The notes under the pieces: model-generated
Databases searched by the model: none
Told to the model about the DNA's origin: nothing
What the model saw: the letters and a program-made list of their open reading frames with translations, nothing else
Origin: Bacillota bacterium
Lineage (GTDB): Bacteria; Bacillota; Bacilli; Paenibacillales; Paenibacillaceae
NCBI GenBank assembly: GCA_023460795.1
Contig: JAEWPC010000018.1
Span: forward strand, 124,001 to 188,000
Direction: 5' to 3'
DNA: 64,000 nucleotides
Shown: positions 15,119-23,325 of the stretch, in pieces
Layout of the letters: every line of letters begins with the position of its first letter
Position numbering within the stretch: position 1 is the first letter of the stretch
Translations under genes and position numbers: made by a program

Positions 15119-16165
15119 ATGAAAAGCTACTCAAACTTGAAAATCGCCATTGTCCTGCTAGCCGCAGTCGCTTTACTGTTCGGTTCTGCAGCACCGTCGG
15201 CGGTTAACAACACAGCGGAGGCCGCAACCAAGAAGAAGAAGGTCACGTTGCTGAACGTCTCTTATGACCCCACACGGGAACTATATGAGGAATTTAACCC
15301 TATTTTCGCGGCATATTGGAAGAAGAAGACCGGACAGACGGTGGAGATCAAGCAATCTCACGGAGGCTCCGGCAAGCAAGCCCGATCGGTCGTAGACGGG
15401 CTCAAGGCCGACGTTGTGACGCTGGCTTTGTCTCTGGATATCAAAGAAATTCAGGACAAAGGGCTAATCGACGCGAAATGGGAGGATAAGTTGCCGTATC
15501 ACAGCTCGCCTTACACGTCGACGATCGTGTTCGTCGTACGCAAGGGCAACCCGAAGAAGATCAAGGATTGGAACGATATCGTTAAATCCGGCATTCAAGT
15601 CATCACCCCTAACCCGAAGACGGGCGGAGCGCCGCGCTGGACTTATCTCGCCGCATGGGCGTACGCGCTCAAGCATAACAAGAACAGCGAGCAAGCGGCG
15701 AAGGACTTCGTTACGAAGCTGTACAAAAACGTACCCGTGCTCGATTCCGGGGCTAGAGGATCCACGACGACTTTCGCGCAGCGCGGAATCGGCGACGTTC
15801 TGCTGACATGGGAGAACGAGGCTCATCTGATCCAGAAGGAATTCGGCAAAGACTTCGAGATCATTACGCCGTCGCTCAGCATATTGGCGGAACCGTCGGT
15901 TGCCGTCGTGACCAAGAACGCGGCGAAGAACGGCACGACGGAGGTCGCAACCGAATACCTGAAGTTCCTCTATACCAAAGAAGGACAGAAGCTCGTGGCG
16001 AAGCACTTCTATCGCCCGAACGATCCGGCCGTTCTCAAAGAATACGCCAAACAGTTTCCGAAGCTCGAACTGGTCACGATTCGCGATTTCGGGGGCTGGG
16101 AAGCTGCGCAGAATAAACATTTTGCCGATAAAGCGATCTTCGATCAGATCTACGTTCCGCAGTAA
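15119..16165 (+). CDS. sbp: Sulfate/thiosulfate ABC transporter substrate-binding protein
   Basis: 348 residues. A Sec signal peptide (about residues 1-36, cleaved near AEA-ATK) has no lipobox cysteine. Family motifs are plain: LNVSYDPTRELYEEFN, IKQSHGGSGKQAR and the sulfate-loop region NPKTGGAPRWTYLAAWAYAL. It would bind sulfate outside the membrane and deliver it to a CysTWA importer. None of cysT, cysW or cysA is adjacent; instead an SLH-like secreted protein gene follows after 21 bases. In a Gram-positive without a lipid anchor, retention at the cell surface is a puzzle that the partner might solve. Confidence 0.95.
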   Translation: MKSYSNLKIAIVLLAAVALLFGSAAPSAVNNTAEAATKKKKVTLLNVSYDPTRELYEEFNPIFAAYWKKKTGQTVEIKQSHGGSGKQARSVVDGLKADVVTLALSLDIKEIQDKGLIDAKWEDKLPYHSSPYTSTIVFVVRKGNPKKIKDWNDIVKSGIQVITPNPKTGGAPRWTYLAAWAYALKHNKNSEQAAKDFVTKLYKNVPVLDSGARGSTTTFAQRGIGDVLLTWENEAHLIQKEFGKDFEIITPSLSILAEPSVAVVTKNAAKNGTTEVATEYLKFLYTKEGQKLVAKHFYRPNDPAVLKEYAKQFPKLELVTIRDFGGWEAAQNKHFADKAIFDQIYVPQ

Positions 16166-16186
16166 TTCATCCGGGAGGCTTGAGCC

Positions 16187-17557
16187 ATGAACTACTTTAA
16201 TCCATTAAGAAGAAGCAAGTTTCTCGCCACTGCTGCCTTAAGCTTATCCTTGCTGCTAGGAAGTTCGTTCGCCTCTTATGCCGCTCCGGCAGCCAGTGTC
16301 GTCGCGACCAAGGAAATCTCCTCTTCCGAATACGCCGCGTTCCTCAAAGACAAGTTCGGGGTTACGCTCTCCAAGAACGTTACGCGCGGCGAGTTCTTCT
16401 TGAACCTTGTCCGCTCCATTAAGCTTACGCCCACTGATCAAGCCGTGAATTTCAAAGACATCAACTCGTCCAGTCCCTATTATACGGCAGCCAAAACGCT
16501 CTATCAGCACGGCATATTGGACTCTACGAGCGTGAATGCTTCGGGATCTCTCGGCGCGATCCATGCCGTTCAGCTCGCGGTCCGGGCAGCCGATTTGCGC
16601 GAATTGGCCTATACGTACCCGAAAGCCAAAGCGGAGAAGACCGTCTCCAAGCTTCCGGTCAAAGCATCCTCGCTTAATCTGGCTGCGATTCAAGAACTCG
16701 CCGCAGCCGTCGATACCGGCCTTCTGCCGGCGGCCTATTACAAGGAACTTAAGCAAGGAGCTTCTCTAAGCAAGGATTTGGCCAACGTCCTGATCGGCAA
16801 GACGCTCGAATTCCGGGGACAGTTCAAGCAGTTCCTAGGATATACCGGAGATCCCGACATCTTCGCCAAGCTGACGGATGCTTATCACCAATCGACGATT
16901 ATTAAATCCGACAATCTGCAGACGATCGTCGACGCCGCGCTCGAACAAGGGCTAATTACGGGATATAACCTGAAGGACAGCCGGTACGAATCGAACTTCG
17001 TCGCGTCGTTATCGCTCGTCTACGGCCATTCCGACCTGAAGCACGCCTTGCAGCTGATCGGCCTGCTTCGCAGCGAGGGAATCGAAGCCAAAGTCCAATT
17101 CGAGCCGAAGACGTCCGCTTTCGTCTACTTGAAGGAATGGGGCGATCCGGGCGTATCCGACCAGTACGAGGTTCGGCAGATCGCCAATGGCAATTACATC
17201 GAGTACGCCAAGGAGTACGATCTCGCCTTCGAATTCAACACCGCTGCCGACAAGCAAGCTTTTAACGCCATCATCCATAAGTACGCCAAGAAGGATAAGG
17301 ATGGACAAAGCGGATTACTAGCCGGATCCTGGTGGCAGCCGCTCTACTACTCGCTGACCGAGCTCAAGGATTACTCCGTCATTACGAATAACAAAATTCA
17401 AACCGGGCGTTACTACGCTCAATCTTTCTCGCTTAAGGAGCAGTCTGCTGCGGTCATTGCCGGCTTCAAGCAAGTGGACCCTTCCGTCACCGTTCAGCAC
17501 TATGACTTCTGGGCCGACGCTCCGTTCTTCCGTTACCTGAACGGCGAATCGTCGTAG
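16187..17557 (+). CDS. Secreted protein with SLH-like N-terminal region, unknown C-terminal domain
   Basis: 456 residues. Signal peptide about 1-32 (cleavage near SYA-AP). Residues 45-145 resemble S-layer-homology repeats: VTRGEFFLNLVRSI is the helix after the usual TR motif, and FKDINSSSPYYTAAKTLYQH matches the FxDxxxxxxY..I opening of a repeat. The C-terminal 280 residues are not recognised; they are rich in aromatic residues (YVKEWGDPG-like turn, SWWQPLYYSL, YDFWADAPFF). The ATG has GGGAGG with 9-base spacing and lies 21 bases after sbp, so both are probably one transcript. A role in cell-wall retention of Sbp or in sulfated-compound handling is a guess. Confidence 0.75.
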   Translation: MNYFNPLRRSKFLATAALSLSLLLGSSFASYAAPAASVVATKEISSSEYAAFLKDKFGVTLSKNVTRGEFFLNLVRSIKLTPTDQAVNFKDINSSSPYYTAAKTLYQHGILDSTSVNASGSLGAIHAVQLAVRAADLRELAYTYPKAKAEKTVSKLPVKASSLNLAAIQELAAAVDTGLLPAAYYKELKQGASLSKDLANVLIGKTLEFRGQFKQFLGYTGDPDIFAKLTDAYHQSTIIKSDNLQTIVDAALEQGLITGYNLKDSRYESNFVASLSLVYGHSDLKHALQLIGLLRSEGIEAKVQFEPKTSAFVYLKEWGDPGVSDQYEVRQIANGNYIEYAKEYDLAFEFNTAADKQAFNAIIHKYAKKDKDGQSGLLAGSWWQPLYYSLTELKDYSVITNNKIQTGRYYAQSFSLKEQSAAVIAGFKQVDPSVTVQHYDFWADAPFFRYLNGESS

Positions 17558-17565
17558 GGAGTCGC

Positions 17566-17985
17566 TCACAATCCCAGCAGCGGAAGATGCTTTCTGGCAT
17601 GGTACGTAAGGGACGACGTAATGCATTGCCGTAAAGGTTCGACGGGTATTTCATCCTGTTCGCCGAATACGATCGCCCGATTGCCTTCGAAGTTGAATTC
17701 GCCGCCGAATCGTTCCCTGAACGTCTCGACTAACCTGGTGTTACAGTTGAAGTACATGGCATATTGATGCGGGCTCGACTTTTTCCAATGGATTCTGATC
17801 GTGCTTCCCTGCTTCGCGAGGTAGCTCGGTTCGCCCCATTTAAGCGTCTCTTCCACCGCATCGACGCCTTCCGTCTCGGCCGCGGTATCCAAGATAAGCT
17901 GGCGAAGCATCAACAGCTTGCGTTGGATATGCTGCGGATACAGTCGGAATACTGCGGCTACCTTGGCGTTCTCCATCGCAACCAT
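17566..17985 (-). CDS. DUF1801 (YdhG-like) domain protein
   Basis: 139 residues, a single DUF1801 domain: early helix HIQRKLLMLRQLILDTAAE, then VEETLKWGEPSYL, IRIHWKKSSPHQYAMYF and an ending IKxxI-like helix. Function of the family is not established; the fold has been likened to iron-chaperone-like proteins. ATG preceded by GGAAGGAAG. It stops 8 bases from the convergent SLH-like gene. Confidence 0.88.
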   Translation of the reverse strand: MVAMENAKVAAVFRLYPQHIQRKLLMLRQLILDTAAETEGVDAVEETLKWGEPSYLAKQGSTIRIHWKKSSPHQYAMYFNCNTRLVETFRERFGGEFNFEGNRAIVFGEQDEIPVEPLRQCITSSLTYHARKHLPLLGL

Positions 17986-18006
17986 TAGGATCTTCCTTCC
18001 ATCCGG

Positions 18007-18504
18007 TTATTGGCGTAGAGCGATATAGATCTCAACTTGCCCGTCGTTCGGATTCGTATTCTCGGGATACCGTTCAAAGTCGCCCGTAAAAGCCCGTTCA
18101 TTACCGGGTTGCCTCGACCACTGCCAGATCTCTTTCCAAGCCTGCTGCACGACTTCATAGATCGGCCCCCGCTCCGTGACGAAAACGGCATATTTCGCGG
18201 CGGGGACCGTGAACGTCGTTACGGACTCGGGATACGGTTCCTGCCTTTGTTCCCATACGGATAGGCCAACCAATACTTCATACCGCCCGGCATCGCCCTG
18301 TTCGTAGTTGAAGTAGCAGTTGTAGAGACCCTGTCGATTTGCATGAGGGGCTAGCTGTTCTCCCATGTTGCGAGAATAGTATCGTTCGAACAACTGGCCG
18401 ATACTGCCCTTACCGCTCATTTCAGCCTCATTGGTGGTGACGACGCTAATTCCGGCTAAGGTGAATGCCGGTAGTTCTTCTACTCGCGCGGGTACATATT
18501 TCAT
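18007..18504 (-). CDS. GyrI-like effector-binding domain protein
   Basis: 165 residues with a stand-alone GyrI/AraC effector-binding fold: PAFTLAGISVVTTNEAE, YEVLVGLSVWE, FTVPAAKYAVFVTERGPIYE with the conserved Gly-Pro, and a C-terminal VEIYIAL strand. Such proteins bind small hydrophobic molecules. It lies downstream of a WYL-type regulator and is preceded by a 13-bp-arm palindrome; it overlaps no neighbour. Whether it is a sequestering protein or a hydrolase is not clear from sequence. Confidence 0.88.
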   Translation of the reverse strand: MKYVPARVEELPAFTLAGISVVTTNEAEMSGKGSIGQLFERYYSRNMGEQLAPHANRQGLYNCYFNYEQGDAGRYEVLVGLSVWEQRQEPYPESVTTFTVPAAKYAVFVTERGPIYEVVQQAWKEIWQWSRQPGNERAFTGDFERYPENTNPNDGQVEIYIALRQ

Positions 18505-18548
18505 CACTAATCACTCTTCTCTATTGGAATGAGTCTTAGTGTAAACCG

Positions 18549-18578
18549 AGTAACCTGACAGCTATCTGTCAGGTTACT
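18549..18578. promoter_or_regulatory. Perfect palindrome, candidate WYL-regulator operator
   Basis: AGTAACCTGACAG-CTAT-CTGTCAGGTTACT: 13-bp arms, 4-base loop. It includes the stop codon of the WYL regulator gene and lies about 45 bases before the GyrI-like gene. It could be a terminator, but it has no good T-run on the minus strand, so a protein-binding site controlling the GyrI-like gene is at least as likely. Confidence 0.55.
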
Positions 18579-19528
18579 TTATTCTTTCTATACTTATTCG
18601 CAACTTGCTCCGCGCGGCTAGCGATGATCTCCCGCAGATGGGGTGGTTCAAGCACTTCCGCATGGTGTCCCAAGCCTAGGATGAATCGGTACAACCAATC
18701 GTCCTCCGGGTATGCTTTCCTCACGAGCCAACTGCCGTCCTCGCCTAGCTGCCCGTCCTCGATATCGAAATATTCCTCCGCCAAATACCGGGATTCGGGA
18801 CGAAAGCGCAAGACGAACTCCGTCACCCGGGCCGGCTCGCATGGACCTTGGTCCGAGTCCGAGTCACTCTCTTGCGCAGGGAGTTCCCTGCGATCGAACA
18901 GGGTTTCCGGGTCAACCTCCAGCTCCTTCATTCTCTTGAGCTTGAACAGCCGGAACTGCTCTCTCTCCAAGCAATAAGCTTGCAGATACCACTGTCTCCC
19001 TTTCAAGATAAGCCGATGCGGCTCTACGGCGCGATGCGAGATTTCGCCCTCGGCGTTAGAATAAGTGAATTTAGCTATTGAGCACCGATCAACCGCTTCT
19101 TTCAATAGCTGAAGCTTAGGCTGCAGCTTATCGTTGCCGTCCCATGGAGAGTAGTCGATCAGCACGCGGCTTGTCATCTGCTCGAATTCCTCGGAGCGCG
19201 CGGGTGGCACGATACTGTTGATTTTCTCCATTAACCGAAGCTGCTGCTCGTTCCCGTATGAAGTAGAGATGCTGCGGAGGGCGGTAACGATGTCCGCAAG
19301 CTCGTCATTCGTAAGCACATTGCGGTCCAGTCGGTAACCGTCAACCAGTCCGATGCCGCCGTTCGTTCCCTGATAAGTAACGATGGGGATGCCGGCCTCA
19401 TGAATGGCTTCGATATCACGGTATATCGTCCGAACGGATACCTCGAACCGCTCCGCGAGCTCTTTGGCCTGCACCATGCGGCGGTTCAACAGCAGAATAA
19501 TGATAGATAAGAGCCTTTCCAGCTTCAC
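18569..19528 (-). CDS. HTH/WYL-domain transcriptional regulator (YafY type)
   Basis: 319 residues. N-terminal winged helix of the HTH_11 type (LSIIILLLNRRMVQAKELAERF, SVRTIYRDIEAIHEAGIPIV), a central region, then the ligand-sensing WYL domain (AVEPHRLILKGRQWYLQAYC, with the WYL-like triad WYL at about residue 178-180) and a C-terminal extension. Divergent from an SDR gene and upstream of the GyrI-like gene on the same strand, both plausible targets. Confidence 0.93.
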   Translation of the reverse strand: MKLERLLSIIILLLNRRMVQAKELAERFEVSVRTIYRDIEAIHEAGIPIVTYQGTNGGIGLVDGYRLDRNVLTNDELADIVTALRSISTSYGNEQQLRLMEKINSIVPPARSEEFEQMTSRVLIDYSPWDGNDKLQPKLQLLKEAVDRCSIAKFTYSNAEGEISHRAVEPHRLILKGRQWYLQAYCLEREQFRLFKLKRMKELEVDPETLFDRRELPAQESDSDSDQGPCEPARVTEFVLRFRPESRYLAEEYFDIEDGQLGEDGSWLVRKAYPEDDWLYRFILGLGHHAEVLEPPHLREIIASRAEQVANKYRKNKVT

Positions 19529-19657
19529 GGCAGGTACCCTCCGTTACGATGATTTCAGACTCGTTTATTATCATCTAATTTCGAATGGGAGAGCAACATC
19601 ACGAAATCTCTTCCATGGTATAACTGAAATCGAAATCAGAGGAGGAGATGACCAAGA

Positions 19658-20422
19658 ATGACAAAGTTGAGTGGTAAAGCAGCCCTGGTGACCGGCGCAA
19701 GCCGGGGAATCGGACGTGCGATCGCGTTGCGCCTGGCGCAAGAAGGCGCCTTGGTAGCCGTTCATTACGGAACCAATCGGGATGCAGCGGAAGAAGTCGC
19801 TCGCGAGATCAAACGGAGCGGAGGAGCAGCATTCACCCTTGGCAGGGAACTTGGCTCCGCGAGCAGCGTGGCGGCTCTATACGAAGCCCTGGATAAAGCG
19901 TTGCATGAGAGAACGGGTAGCAATCGCTTCGATATCCTGGTGAGTAACGCCGGTATCGGTCTGGCAGTACCTATCGAAGAAACTTCGGAAGAAGCGTTCG
20001 ACGAAATCATGGCAATCAACGTCAAAGCGCCGTTTTTTGTAATCCAACAAGCTCTGCCGCGTCTGAGAAACGAAGGGCGAATCATTAACCTTTCGTCCGC
20101 CGTAACGAGAATTTCGCTGCCCGGCATCCCGGCGTACAGCATGACCAAGGGGGCCATTAACACGCTTACTCTCGCTTTATCTAATCAACTAGGCCCTCGC
20201 GGGATTACAATCAACGCGATTCAACCCGGATTCGTGGCCACGGATATGAATGCCGCGATGCTGGAGGATGATTCCTCCCGTAAATTCGGCGCTGACTATT
20301 CGATCTTCGGCAGATGGGGAGAGCCGTCAGATATCGCGGATATCGCCGCATTCCTTGCGTCTCCGGATAGCCGTTGGATCACCGGCCAATGTATCGACGC
20401 CAGCGGCGGGTCTCATTTGTAA
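19658..20422 (+). CDS. Short-chain dehydrogenase/reductase
   Basis: 254 residues, classical SDR. Cofactor motif TGASRGIG (residues 13-20), NAG in VSNAGIG, active-site Ser in INLSSAV and the YSMTK catalytic pair, then PGFVATDM. HYGTNRDAA after beta-2 suggests NADP preference. It looks like a 3-oxoacyl-ACP reductase-type enzyme, substrate unknown. Divergent from the WYL regulator. The ATG is preceded by GAGGAGGAG. The next gene on this strand has no obvious complete promoter of its own. Confidence 0.93.
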   Translation: MTKLSGKAALVTGASRGIGRAIALRLAQEGALVAVHYGTNRDAAEEVAREIKRSGGAAFTLGRELGSASSVAALYEALDKALHERTGSNRFDILVSNAGIGLAVPIEETSEEAFDEIMAINVKAPFFVIQQALPRLRNEGRIINLSSAVTRISLPGIPAYSMTKGAINTLTLALSNQLGPRGITINAIQPGFVATDMNAAMLEDDSSRKFGADYSIFGRWGEPSDIADIAAFLASPDSRWITGQCIDASGGSHL

Positions 20423-20446
20423 GAAAGCACATAGACAAGGATTTAC

Positions 20447-20488
20447 ACTCCTCCTAATCTACTGTAGGCTAAAAGGGTTAGGAGGAGT
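20447..20488 (+). promoter_or_regulatory. Leader hairpin that hides the ribosome site of the ABC exporter gene
   Basis: ACTCCTCCTAA (20447-20457) is the exact complement of TTAGGAGGAGT (20478-20488), giving an 11-bp stem with a 20-base loop. The 3' arm contains the GGAGGAG that serves the TTG start at 20495. If folded, translation of the exporter would be blocked. It may double as a weak terminator for the SDR gene, but no proper T-run follows. Confidence 0.6.
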
Positions 20489-20494
20489 TTCCAT

Positions 20495-22642
20495 TTGAAT
20501 TACATACGTACCATGCTGCGTCGAATGAAGGCTTATCCTTGGTTAACGTGCGTTTTCATATGCGGCATTCTTATTGAGGTGGCCTACGGGGTCGGCGCGC
20601 CGTTAAGCATTAAATATCTAGTCGACGAGGCGTTCCTGCCGCGCGATCTGTCCGCGTTCTTCCTGATTCTGTTTCTGTTGATCGGCGGCGGATTAATCAA
20701 CATCGGAGCGAACATCGTCGGAGATTATGCGATCGGGAAGCTAAGCGGAGAGATCATCCGCCAATTCCGCGAAGAACTGTTCGGCGTCCTGCAACGGCAA
20801 TCGCTGCCCTTCTATCAACGGTATCGAATCGGAGATATAGTCGCTCGCTTCTCCGGCGATATGGCCTCGATGGAGCGGACGGTCCGGTTCGGAGTGCCGA
20901 TGTTCCTGCGGGAGCTGCTCGGCGTGACGATGGGGTTAACCCTGCTGTTCACCTTGGAATGGAAGCTTACGCTTGCCGTATTGGCAGGATCCGTCTTGAT
21001 GCTGGTCGGTCCCCGCTTGCTGCAGAGCCGGGCGGAAGCGGCGAACTCCACCTTCAAGGAAGCGCAGGAGCGGTTTACGAATACGATCGACGAGATGGTT
21101 AAGGGACACCGGACGATCAAAGGTCTGCATCAGCATGCCCGCTTCAGCGAGAAAGCGCGGGTACAGATCCGGGAGCTGTTCTCGCTGGGCTTGAAGCTGC
21201 ATATCAATACCGCGTTCATGGAACGGCTGCCGCTAATCTCGTTACTCGTCTTGAACGGCACGATGATCGGATTGGGCGGGTATTTGATTTTCCAGGATCA
21301 GATGTCGATCGGCGACTTTATGGCGTTCTTCACGCTGTTCATGAGCGTCGGGCAATCGGGAACGAACCTGACGTATTTAATACCCGGCATAATCGAAGCG
21401 AATATCAGCTACGGGCGAATCCAAGAATTGCTGCGCCAGCATCCTTCAGTCCCCGAAGCCGCGCTTCCCGTCAAGCTGCCGGAGACGTCAGCCTCCTTGC
21501 GGATGGAGCATGTCACCTTCGGCTACACGGAGGATAAGAACCAACTGCAAGACGTGAGCCTCGGGATCGACCGAGGAGCGTACGTCGCGTTCGTCGGACC
21601 GAGCGGTTCGGGCAAAAGCACGGCGTTGCAGCTATTGGCGCGCTTCTACGATCCGACCGAAGGTACGGTGTCCATGGGCGGTATCGACTTGCGCGCGGTA
21701 TCCGAAGCGGACCTCAGACGACAGGCGACGATGGTCAGCCAAGAGACGTTCCTGTTCGAAACTACGGTGCGCGACAACTTGAAGCTGGATCATACGGAGC
21801 TTACCGATGACGACATGATTCGGGCGGCGCGGCAGGCTCAAATTCACGACGCGGTCGCCAGCTGGCCTGATGGGTACGATACCTGGATACATAACGGGGG
21901 CAGCTCTCTGTCCGGCGGTGAAAAGCAACGGCTATCGATCGCCAGAGCCATTCTGCGGGATCCGAAGGTGCTACTGCTTGACGAAATCACCGCCGCGCTC
22001 GACCCGGCGACGGAATCGGCCATTAATCGCTTGATCGGAAAGCTTCGTGCCGACAAGACGATCGTATCCGTCACGCACCGTCTGGCCTCCGTCGTGGAAG
22101 CCGATGTCATTCACGTGTTCCGGGATGGGCGTATCGTCGAGTCCGGTACTCATGAAGAGCTGCTAGGTCGTGAAGGACTGTATCGCAGCCTATGGGACAA
22201 GCAGAACGGCTTCCAGCTCTCTCAAGACGGCATGCACGCTTCCGTAGACGAGGAATGGCTGGCCAAGCTTCCTTTCTTCTCGGGTATGGAGCCTGCCGTA
22301 CTTCAGGATATCGCCGCTCGGTTCGTAACGGAAACTTGCAAAGCAGACGACGTCGTCATTCAGGAAGGCGAAGAAGGCAACAAGTTTTATATTATCGTTC
22401 GCGGCAAGTTCGAGGTAAGCAGACTTGGTTCGGATGGCGAACCGCAACGCCTTGCCGTCCTTCAGGACGGCGATCATTTCGGGGAGATCGCGCTGCTGAG
22501 GAACATCCCGAGAACGGCGACGGTCAGATCGCTCGGATCCGCTACGCTGCTGTCGATGCGGCGGGAAGCGTTCGGGCAGCTCACGGACAAGTACCCGGCA
22601 CTGCTCTACACGTTGGAGCGCGTATTGGAGCAAAGAATGTAA
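20495..22642 (+). CDS. ABC exporter (fused membrane + ATPase) with C-terminal cyclic-nucleotide-binding domain
   Basis: 715 residues. Six-helix exporter domain (about 15-305), nucleotide-binding domain with Walker A GPSGSGKST (368-376), signature LSGGEKQR (472-479), Walker B VLLLDE (492-497) and H-loop THRL. From about 592 there is a CRP-like domain with an intact phosphate-binding cassette, FGEIALLRNIPRTATVRS. There is no N-terminal C39 peptidase. TTG start, with GGAGGAG seven bases upstream but inside a hairpin arm. First gene of a four-gene unit with two GNAT-like proteins and a 33-residue peptide, so the likely cargo is a modified peptide. Nucleotide gating of export is inferred from the cassette. 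Confidence 0.93.
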   Translation: MNYIRTMLRRMKAYPWLTCVFICGILIEVAYGVGAPLSIKYLVDEAFLPRDLSAFFLILFLLIGGGLINIGANIVGDYAIGKLSGEIIRQFREELFGVLQRQSLPFYQRYRIGDIVARFSGDMASMERTVRFGVPMFLRELLGVTMGLTLLFTLEWKLTLAVLAGSVLMLVGPRLLQSRAEAANSTFKEAQERFTNTIDEMVKGHRTIKGLHQHARFSEKARVQIRELFSLGLKLHINTAFMERLPLISLLVLNGTMIGLGGYLIFQDQMSIGDFMAFFTLFMSVGQSGTNLTYLIPGIIEANISYGRIQELLRQHPSVPEAALPVKLPETSASLRMEHVTFGYTEDKNQLQDVSLGIDRGAYVAFVGPSGSGKSTALQLLARFYDPTEGTVSMGGIDLRAVSEADLRRQATMVSQETFLFETTVRDNLKLDHTELTDDDMIRAARQAQIHDAVASWPDGYDTWIHNGGSSLSGGEKQRLSIARAILRDPKVLLLDEITAALDPATESAINRLIGKLRADKTIVSVTHRLASVVEADVIHVFRDGRIVESGTHEELLGREGLYRSLWDKQNGFQLSQDGMHASVDEEWLAKLPFFSGMEPAVLQDIAARFVTETCKADDVVIQEGEEGNKFYIIVRGKFEVSRLGSDGEPQRLAVLQDGDHFGEIALLRNIPRTATVRSLGSATLLSMRREAFGQLTDKYPALLYTLERVLEQRM

Positions 22643-22661
22643 CGAGGAAGGAGCACCCGAC

Positions 22662-23177
22662 ATGGCGCACTATCAAATTTGCGAGACGGATCAAGCGTTC
22701 AGCGAAGCAAGCCGGTTCATTCTCGATCGCAAGCGCGATCTTCATCTTTCGTTCTCTACGGTAGGCATGACGGCGATTATTTACCGCTATATCACAGAAG
22801 GCAAGCTATACCTTGCCAAGGAAACGGCAGAAGGTCCGGTGATGAGCGTGACGGCGTATTTCCATGGCACGCCCGAGTCGGATTACGCCGACAAAGACGT
22901 CATTCTGGTCGATATGGTGATCGCCGACAAAGCTTATCGCGGTTCGAGGCATTTCGCCGCGGGCTTCGCGACATTCCTCGATCACCTTCTCGCCACGTAT
23001 CCGGAAGCCGAAACGATGCAGGTCGTCGCTTTGACGGATAATGCCTATCTATGCCGGCTATATGCTAAATTCATGACGGTTAGCGGCGTTCGCGAGGGCG
23101 ATGTCGGACAGGAAACGATCTTCACGGGTCGAATCTTGCAAATTAGGGGTACCCTAGCAAAATATAATAGATTATAA
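22662..23177 (+). CDS. GNAT-like protein 1 of the peptide operon
   Basis: 171 residues. The middle strands and helix (DVILVDMVIADKAYRGSRHFAAGFATFLDHLLATYP) followed by MQVVALTDNAYLCRLYAKF look like the core of a GNAT acyltransferase, but the acyl-CoA loop (RGSRHFA) departs from the usual R/Q-x-x-G-x-G/A. Assignment is therefore tentative; it may acylate the co-encoded peptide or be a non-catalytic partner. ATG preceded by AAGGAG; 19 bases after the exporter gene. Confidence 0.7.
   Translation: MAHYQICETDQAFSEASRFILDRKRDLHLSFSTVGMTAIIYRYITEGKLYLAKETAEGPVMSVTAYFHGTPESDYADKDVILVDMVIADKAYRGSRHFAAGFATFLDHLLATYPEAETMQVVALTDNAYLCRLYAKFMTVSGVREGDVGQETIFTGRILQIRGTLAKYNRL
23143..23168 (+). promoter_or_regulatory. 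Possible internal promoter and GGGGTACCC element before the peptide gene
   Basis: TATAAT at 23163-23168 at the end of the GNAT-like gene 1, with TTAGGGGTACCCT (23143-23155) just upstream; no proper -35. A second TATAAT overlaps at 23173. It could give separate expression of the peptide gene. The same 13 bases occur upstream of the AraC gene near 37.9 kb. Confidence 0.35.
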
Positions 23178-23220
23178 TTAGTATATCTTTACCAATTCAT
23201 CTTTGAAGGAGGAATGTCGC

Positions 23221-23322
23221 ATGTACCCATCCAAACCTGATGTTAAAGAAATCGTTAAAGGCAGCGGCTTCGGCAGAATCGTTATCGTGAACGAATCTTT
23301 GCGCGCTCCAGTTAAAGCGTAA
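23221..23322 (+). CDS. 33-residue peptide, candidate precursor of an exported modified peptide
   Basis: The frame encodes MYPSKPDVKEIVKGSGFG followed by RIVIVNESLRAPVKA. It has a very strong ribosome site (GAAGGAGGA, 7 bases before ATG) and stops 3 bases before GNAT-like gene 2, so the two are translationally coupled. It has no cysteine, no signal peptide and no membrane helix; a GSGFG stretch separates a charged N-terminal half from a hydrophobic/basic C-terminal half, resembling a leader-core layout. Its place between two GNAT-like genes, downstream of an exporter, suggests a ribosomally made, acyl-modified peptide. I do not recognise its family; this is inference from layout. Confidence 0.7.
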   Translation: MYPSKPDVKEIVKGSGFGRIVIVNESLRAPVKA

Positions 23323-23325
23323 CGA

